This document shows, in pieces, positions 46,490 to 51,756 of a stretch of DNA of 51,756 nt (positions are counted from its first letter, which is position 1; each line of letters begins with the position of its first letter). The position numbers and the translations under genes were made by a program. The notes under the pieces are model-generated. The model saw only the letters and a list, made by a program, of their open reading frames with translations, searched no databases and had not been told where the DNA came from. The DNA is taken from positions 1 to 51,756 of the forward strand of contig NZ_JNZS01000032.1 of NCBI RefSeq assembly GCF_000718515.1, written 5' to 3'. The DNA is from Micromonospora parva (lineage in GTDB: Bacteria; Actinomycetota; Actinomycetes; Mycobacteriales; Micromonosporaceae).

Positions 46490-47557
46490 ATGAGTTCCCT
46501 GTTCACTCCCCTGGCCCTGCGCGCTGTCACACTGCCCAACCGGATCGCCATGGCACCCATGTGCCAGTACTCCGCCGGCCCCGACGGTCTGCCCACCGAC
46601 TGGCACCTGATCCACCTCGGCAGTCGTGCTGTCGGCGGCGCCGGCCTGGTCCTGACCGAGGCGACCGCCGTGCTTCCCGAGGGCCGGATCAGCCCGCAGG
46701 ACACCGGCCTCTGGTCAGGTGCGCACGTCGACGCCTGGCGGCCGGTGACCGCGTTCGTCGCCGCCCACGGCGCGGTGCCGGCCGTACAGCTCGCCCACGC
46801 CGGCTTCAAGGCCTCCACCTACCGTCCGTGGGCGCCGGAGCGCGGCGGCGTGCCGGACGCCGAGGGCGGCTGGACGCCCGTCGCCCCCGGCTCGGAGCCG
46901 TTCACCGCCGGCTACCGGACGCCGACCAGCCTGGACGAGGCCGGCATCGCCGGTGTGGTCGAGGCGTTCGCGGCCGGAGCCGAGCGCGCAGTGGACGCCG
47001 GCTTCGCCGCCGTGGAGATCCACGCCGCGCACGGCTACCTGCTCAACGAGTTCCTCTCGCCGTTGACCAACCACCGCACCGACGGCTACGGCGGCGACCG
47101 TGCCGCCCGGATGCGACTGACCCTGGAGGTGGCCCGCGCGGTGCGCGCCGCGGTCGGCGAGGACGTGCCGGTGCTGACCCGGATCTCCGCCACCGACTGG
47201 GTCGAGGGTGGCTGGACGATCGACGACAGCGTGGTGCTCGCCGGTGAGCTGGCCGGCGTCGGCGTCGACCTGGTCGACGCGTCCTCCGGCGGGGTGAGCG
47301 TGGACCAGCGCGTCCCGCTCGGCCCCGGCTACCAGGTGCCGCTGGCCGCCCAGATCCGCCGCGACGCCGGCGTGCCGACCGGCGCGGTGGGCCTGATCGT
47401 GGAGCCTGAGCACGCCGAGCAGATCGTCGCCGGCGGCGAGGCCGACCTGGTGCTGCTGGGCCGGGAGTTGCTGCGCGACCCCTACTGGCCGCGTCGGGCC
47501 GCCGCGAAGCTCGGCGTCGCCTACTCCGGGCCCGCCCAGTACGCCCGCGCCGCCTGA
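46490..47557 (+). CDS. NADH:flavin oxidoreductase (old yellow enzyme, YqjM-like)
   Basis: A 355-residue FMN-dependent ene-reductase. The N-terminus LFTPLALRAVTLPNRIAMAPMCQYSA has the thermophilic-like/YqjM-type Cys (MAPMCQYS). The substrate-binding His pair is in VEIHAAHGYLLNEFLSPLTNHRTDGYGGD, and the FMN-phosphate site is VGLIVEPEHAEQIVAGGEADLVLLGRELLRDPYWP. The enzyme reduces alpha,beta-unsaturated carbonyls. GGAGAGGA lies just upstream of the ATG at 46490. It is bounded on both sides by strong hairpins and so is probably monocistronic. Confidence 0.95.
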   Translation: MSSLFTPLALRAVTLPNRIAMAPMCQYSAGPDGLPTDWHLIHLGSRAVGGAGLVLTEATAVLPEGRISPQDTGLWSGAHVDAWRPVTAFVAAHGAVPAVQLAHAGFKASTYRPWAPERGGVPDAEGGWTPVAPGSEPFTAGYRTPTSLDEAGIAGVVEAFAAGAERAVDAGFAAVEIHAAHGYLLNEFLSPLTNHRTDGYGGDRAARMRLTLEVARAVRAAVGEDVPVLTRISATDWVEGGWTIDDSVVLAGELAGVGVDLVDASSGGVSVDQRVPLGPGYQVPLAAQIRRDAGVPTGAVGLIVEPEHAEQIVAGGEADLVLLGRELLRDPYWPRRAAAKLGVAYSGPAQYARAA

Positions 47558-47565
47558 ACCCCGAC

Positions 47566-47602
47566 CGGTCGGGCGGCCGCCCACACGGCGGCCGCCCGAC
47601 CG
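47566..47602. terminator. Bidirectional terminator between convergent genes
   Basis: A 16-bp perfect stem (CGGTCGGGCGGCCGCC at 47566-47581 with its complement at 47587-47602) and a five-base loop lie between the old yellow enzyme stop and the ABC exporter stop. Being symmetric, it can end transcription from both sides. Confidence 0.88.
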
Positions 47603-47606
47603 TCGG

Positions 47607-50600
47607 TCAACCGGCCAGGTGCGACCAGTCGCCCTCCAGGTCCTGCCAGGTGCCCTGGGCCGCCACCGTGCCGCCGAGCAGCACCACCACGTGGTCGGCC
47701 CGGACCAACGCGGCCCGCTTCGCCGTCGAACCGACAACCGTCACGCCATGGCCGCGCAACGCCTCCCACAGCGCCAGCTCGGTGGTGACGTCCAGCGCCG
47801 ACGACACATCGTCGGCGACCAGCAGTTCGGTACGCGGGGCCAGCGCCCGGGCCAGCGCCAGCCGCTGCAACTGCCCCCCGGAGAGCCGGGTGCCCTTGTG
47901 CCCGATGAGCAGGCCCAGCCCTCCACCGGCGGCGGCCAGGTCATGGTCGAGCTGGGCGGTGCTGACCGCCCCGGCCGCGTCCACCTGGTGCCCGAGGGCG
48001 ATGTTGTCGGCCACCGTGCCGGACAGCACCCGGGGCAACTGGGCGACGTAGCCGACCTGGTTGGGACGCAGGAACAGCTCCGGCTCGGTGACCGGGTCAC
48101 CGTTCCAGGCCAGCTCGCCGGTGTGGTGCACGATCCCGGCCAGCCCGCGCAGCAACGACGACTTGCCCGACCCCACCGGCCCGACGACCAGCACCAACTG
48201 GCCCCGCTGCACGGTCAGGTCCACGTCGCGGACGGCCACCGTACCGTCGGAGTGCACCACCCCGAAGCCGCGCAACTCCAGCCGACGCAGCGGGTGGCGG
48301 GGCGGCATGGTCGGCGCGGGCGCCGTCCCGGCGGTCAGGTCGACCTCCGGCACCCCCGCCGAGTACGCGCTCACCCCGGTCATCGCCGCGGTTCGCCGGG
48401 TCCAGACCCGCGCCGAGGGCAGCTGCGAGATCAACGACGCCGTGGTCCAGGCGAACCAGCGGGCCGCGCCCAGCGTGGAGACGGCCACCAGCACCGCCCC
48501 GGCGGAGAGCGAACCGTTCAGGTACAACGCCCAGGCGCCGATCGGCAGCAGCCCGCTGGCCATCGACGGGGTGGAACGCGCCCACACCTGCACCGCGATC
48601 TCCCGCCGCTGCCGGTCGCTGCGCAGCACGTCCAGGCCCGCCAGGTGACGCAGCACCGCAGTGGTCGCGCCGGCGAGCTTCACCGTCCGCGCCGCGGAGA
48701 GCGCGGAGACCAGCGCGGTGGCGAACGCGGCCCGCGCCGCCACCGTCGCCCGGGCCGCGCGCTCCAGTTTCGGCCCGAACAACGTCGCGGCCAGCCCGGA
48801 GACGACCATCGTGCCGAGGAAGAACAGCCCGGGTACGACACTGCCGGTGACCGCCGTCATGGCGACCACGAGCACCAGCGCGACGGTCTGGTCCAGCACG
48901 TTGTCGGCCAGCTGGACCACCCGCTCGGTGTCCCCACCCTGCGCCACCACCTCGGCCGGGGTGTGTGAGCTGACCCGACGCGGCCCGGTCTGGCCGTGCA
49001 CCAGGCGAAGGCCGATGCGCAGCATCTGCCGCACCCACCACTGCGGGAACCAGACATGGGTGTAGAACGGCAGCGGCAGGGTGATCAACAGCCCGGCGAC
49101 GATCCCCACCGCCGGCAGGTACGGGCTGCCCGTCCCGTCGACCAGGTCCGCCCAGAGCCAGGGCAGCACCGGGCCGTCCAGCCCGAGCAGGCTGAGGCCG
49201 AGGAACAGCACGATCGCCGCCGCACCGTACCGGGGATCGTTGGTGCACAGCCGGAAGATCTCCCGCAGCGTCCTGGCCGGCGGCACGGGCGGCAGTGGCG
49301 GCGGATCGGCCCGGGTCGGCGCGACCGGCTCGGTCGGCCTGACCAGGGCGGGCACCGACGCGACCGGCTCGCTCGGCCAGGCGTTGGCCGGGTCGGGGCC
49401 GACCAGCAGGTCGGTGCCGGCGCTGGTGCGACCCGACGGCGTCACCGTGGCGTACGCGGCGGCGTGGCTGGTCGCCAACAGTTCGGCGAAGCGGGTCGAC
49501 GTTTCCAGCGGACCGGCCTCGACCACCGCGCCGTCGGCCAGGACGACCACCTCGTCACAGCGGCGTACCGAGGAGAGCCGGTGCGCGATGACGATGCCGA
49601 TCCGGTCGCGCAGCAGCCGTTCGGTGGCGCGCTGCACCCGCGCCTCGGTGACCGGGTCCAGGCGCGCGGTGGCCTCGTCGAGGATCACCACGTGCGGCTC
49701 CCGCACCAGGATCCGGGCGAACGCCACCAACTGCTCCTGACCGGCGGAGAGCACATGCCCGCCCTCCCCCAGCCGGGTCGCCAACCCGTCCGGCAACTCG
49801 GCGATCCAACCGGCCAGGCCCAACTCGTCGAGCGCCCGGGCCGCCGCGTCGAGCAGCTCCGGGTCGAAGAGCGCGACGTTCTCGGCGAGCGTGCCGGCCA
49901 GGATCTCGGTACGCTGCGGCACCAGCGCCACCCAGCGGCGCAACTGCTCGACGTCGAGGTCACACAGGTCGGTGCCGCCGAGGAAGACAGTGCCCGGCGG
50001 CACGTCGACCGCCCGGGTGAGCACCTTCGCCAACGTCGACTTGCCCGAACCGGTCCGTCCGATCAGCGCGTACGACCGACCACGGGCGAAGGTGAGGCTG
50101 AGCCCGCGTAGCGCGGCCCCCCGGTCACTCTCCCCGTACCCGAATGTCAGGTCCCGAATGCGCAGGTCGCCCTCGCTCGGGCTGGCCCCGCCGACCGGTT
50201 CCTGCCGGGCCTTGTAGAGCAACTGCACCCGCGCCCACGCGCCGAGGGCCTCCTGGATCTCCGGCACCATCCGGCTGACATGTTCCGCGGTGGCCCCGAA
50301 CGCCAGGGCGAGCAGCCAGATGGCGGTGAGCCGGGCGGCGTCGATCCGGTCGGTGGCCAACGCCCACGCACCGCCGAGCACCACCGCGCCGATGCCAGCC
50401 CGGATCGTCGCGGTGGCCACCGTCGCCACCCGGGCGGACAACACCCAGACCACACTGCCCCGCGACAGCACGGCAGCGGCCCGCCGGGCGTACAACCGCA
50501 GCACGTACGGCCGCGCCAAACTGGTGCGTACGTCATCCTGGCCGTGCACCGCCTCCTCCATCACGGCGGCCAGGTCGGACCACGCCTCCTCCTCGGCCAT

Positions 50601-51119
50601 CCGGGCCGGGCCGATCCGTGCCGTGGGCCGACGCAGTCCGATTGCGAGCACCACCGTGAGCAGCAGCATCGCGATCCCCGCCGGCCACCAGACGACAAGC
50701 GCGACCACCATCGACAACAGACCGACGCAGAGGCCCTGGGCCAGCCGGGTGCCCTGGTTACGAACCGCCGACGCCACCTGATAGACATCCCCGTCGATGC
50801 GGTCCAGCAGCTCACCCACCGGGGTGGTCTCCAGGGTGGGCAGGTCCTGCCCGAGAGCGACGCGACAGAGCCGGCGACGCACGTCGGCGGACCAGTCGGC
50901 GGTCAGGCCGGCCATCAACAGGCTCACCGCGAGGTCGCTGAGGACCACAGCGACCAGAGCCCCGGCCAACACGGCGAAGAAGCCAGCAGAACGATGCACC
51001 AGCACCGCGCCGGCCAGCGCCGACGCGCCCGCCTGCCCAGCGGCGCCCACCACGATCAGAACGGCCACTATCGTCATACGGCGGGTCGAGGTGCCCCACA
51101 GATCACGGAGCAGGCGCAT
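47607..51119 (-). CDS. Fused two-half ABC exporter with one degenerate ATP site
   Basis: A 1170-residue full exporter made of two membrane-plus-ATPase halves, joined by a Pro/Val-rich linker (about 560-615). NBD1 (about 318-545) has Walker A GRTGSGKST (354-362), signature LSAGQ (457-461), Walker B with catalytic Glu482, and switch His513. NBD2 (about 945-1165) has GPVGSGKSS (980-988) and canonical LSGGQ (1079-1083), but Walker B ends LLVADD, with Asp1104 in place of Glu, and the switch region STAKRAAL lacks the His. Because composite sites pair across the dimer, only one site should be fully active. The substrate is unknown. GGAGG precedes the ATG. Most bacterial systems split these halves into two genes. 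Confidence 0.93.
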   Translation of the reverse strand: MRLLRDLWGTSTRRMTIVAVLIVVGAAGQAGASALAGAVLVHRSAGFFAVLAGALVAVVLSDLAVSLLMAGLTADWSADVRRRLCRVALGQDLPTLETTPVGELLDRIDGDVYQVASAVRNQGTRLAQGLCVGLLSMVVALVVWWPAGIAMLLLTVVLAIGLRRPTARIGPARMAEEEAWSDLAAVMEEAVHGQDDVRTSLARPYVLRLYARRAAAVLSRGSVVWVLSARVATVATATIRAGIGAVVLGGAWALATDRIDAARLTAIWLLALAFGATAEHVSRMVPEIQEALGAWARVQLLYKARQEPVGGASPSEGDLRIRDLTFGYGESDRGAALRGLSLTFARGRSYALIGRTGSGKSTLAKVLTRAVDVPPGTVFLGGTDLCDLDVEQLRRWVALVPQRTEILAGTLAENVALFDPELLDAAARALDELGLAGWIAELPDGLATRLGEGGHVLSAGQEQLVAFARILVREPHVVILDEATARLDPVTEARVQRATERLLRDRIGIVIAHRLSSVRRCDEVVVLADGAVVEAGPLETSTRFAELLATSHAAAYATVTPSGRTSAGTDLLVGPDPANAWPSEPVASVPALVRPTEPVAPTRADPPPLPPVPPARTLREIFRLCTNDPRYGAAAIVLFLGLSLLGLDGPVLPWLWADLVDGTGSPYLPAVGIVAGLLITLPLPFYTHVWFPQWWVRQMLRIGLRLVHGQTGPRRVSSHTPAEVVAQGGDTERVVQLADNVLDQTVALVLVVAMTAVTGSVVPGLFFLGTMVVSGLAATLFGPKLERAARATVAARAAFATALVSALSAARTVKLAGATTAVLRHLAGLDVLRSDRQRREIAVQVWARSTPSMASGLLPIGAWALYLNGSLSAGAVLVAVSTLGAARWFAWTTASLISQLPSARVWTRRTAAMTGVSAYSAGVPEVDLTAGTAPAPTMPPRHPLRRLELRGFGVVHSDGTVAVRDVDLTVQRGQLVLVVGPVGSGKSSLLRGLAGIVHHTGELAWNGDPVTEPELFLRPNQVGYVAQLPRVLSGTVADNIALGHQVDAAGAVSTAQLDHDLAAAGGGLGLLIGHKGTRLSGGQLQRLALARALAPRTELLVADDVSSALDVTTELALWEALRGHGVTVVGSTAKRAALVRADHVVVLLGGTVAAQGTWQDLEGDWSHLAG

Positions 51120-51247
51120 GGAAAGTCCTCCGGGACGTGGGTGGCGGAGACCTCAGCCTGCCGGCGCCAACCCGTCAACTCAACCGATTTTCCGGTCCTG
51201 AGCAGGGCCTCCGCCGGTTCAGCCAGGAGCAGCGGCGGACCGGCCCA

Positions 51248-51316
51248 GGCCCCGTCCGCCGTCACCCATCGGCCCCGTCCGCCGTCGACCGTCGGCCCCG
51301 TCCGCCATCGACCATC
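51248..51316. repeat. 23-bp tandem repeat, three copies
   Basis: Copies at 51248-51270, 51271-51293 and 51294-51316 begin GGCCCCGTCCGCC and differ at a few bases in the second half. They lie upstream of the ABC exporter gene, about 130 bases before its start. A period of 23 is not a codon multiple, which argues against coding. Confidence 0.85.
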
Positions 51317-51402
51317 CGTCCCGGGCCCGCCCCTACCGCACGGCACGGCCCGGACGACCCGTACGCCCGGCCGAACACCCGACGGGGCGTCTTCGGGGTT
51401 CT

Positions 51403-51479
51403 TGATCGACTCGGGTTTCATGAAGTCGGGGTGGCCCGGCGTCCCGGATGCCCCGGTTTCCGTGAACCCGAGTGGATCA
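51403..51479. repeat. Dispersed palindrome G
   Basis: TGATCGACTCGGGTT (51403-51417) pairs with 51465-51479 at 14 of 15 positions around 47 bases. The left arm continues TCATGAA. Sequences beginning with this GATC-G-ACTCGGGTTTC pattern are, from memory, common between genes in Micromonospora. It is the last member of the GATC...GTTT family in the window. Confidence 0.7.
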
Positions 51480-51756
51480 CGGGCGTGCGGGCCGCTTCGG
51501 CGCCGTGGGGCCGTGGTCGTGTGGGTGGTGTGTCGGGTTGTGGGGTGTGTGTGGGTGGTGACCGGGCGCACCCGCAGGCGGGAATCGTGGCCGGGCCGGG
51601 GTCGTTACACACCCTGACGATCGCAGCAGCACCTCCCGCCGCCCGGTCTTCACGGGCGCGGGATCCGAGGTCCGGCAGGGTGGAATGCCCGCCGCCACCC
51701 GGTCGTTATGGTCCCCACGATCGACCGCAGGCACCGCCGTGATGGGGGTGCCGACA

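Larger units (their letters stand above)
51120..51756. other. Gene-free window end with repeats
   Basis: About 640 bases without a supported gene; open frames here are low in conserved character and run through repeats. It contains three 23-bp tandem copies (51248-51316), palindrome G (51403-51479) and a G/T-rich stretch (51521-51560). TATGGT near 51705-51710 and an ATG at 51742 could begin a plus-strand gene cut by the window edge. Confidence 0.5.

Overview
The window is 51.8 kb of very GC-rich, densely coding DNA from an actinomycete, most likely Micromonospora or a close relative in the Micromonosporaceae. The evidence is third-position G/C bias, frequent GTG starts with 4-base start/stop overlaps, an IF2 with a very long Pro/Gly-rich N-terminus, families such as DUF6186, DUF4439, DUF574 and DUF998, and a set of intergenic palindromes I associate with this family. 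I recognised no tRNA or rRNA gene, CRISPR array, transposase or phage gene.

Region 1 (about 1-18.2 kb, almost all minus strand) is a conserved translation and RNA-metabolism block. Read in transcription order (right to left) it is rimP, nusA, ylxR, infB, a DUF503 (YlxP-like) gene, rbfA, nrnA, two small membrane proteins, a 30-residue ORF, a MATE exporter, truB, ribF, rpsO, pnp, an M16 peptidase, dapB and a GNAT acetyltransferase. Hairpins mark likely 3' ends after infB, rpsO, dapB and the GNAT gene.

Region 2 (18.3-24.8 kb, plus strand) holds a Tat-type lipoprotein with a DUF4439 ferritin-like partner, then a PadR regulator, ABC ATPase and FtsX-like permease operon with a PadR-type operator. 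A deazaflavin-type nitroreductase and a nucleotidyltransferase-like protein follow. A 17-bp duplication at the PadR/ATPase junction has created a six-codon minicistron.

Region 3 (24.8-30.7 kb) has a VIT/CCC1 metal transporter and map, separated by a 57-bp tandem repeat. Next come an STAS anti-anti-sigma protein and, convergent with it, a 1218-residue hybrid that joins histidine kinase, receiver, SpoIIE phosphatase and RsbW-like ATPase domains.

Region 4 (30.8-38.1 kb, minus strand) looks like a gamma-glutamylation catabolic cluster for a polyamine or similar amine: permease, unknown protein, glutamine-synthetase-like ligase, aldehyde dehydrogenase, SDR, gamma-glutamyl hydrolase and a PPOX-fold protein. 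No PuuB-like oxidase is present.

Region 5 (38.3-51.1 kb) holds a DUF456 protein, a PAS-GGDEF-EAL protein directly behind a DUF574 methyltransferase, a thiolase, a glutathionyl-hydroquinone-reductase-like protein, a DUF998 protein, a DAACS symporter, an old yellow enzyme and a fused two-half ABC exporter with one degenerate ATP site. The last 640 bases carry repeats but no gene I can support.
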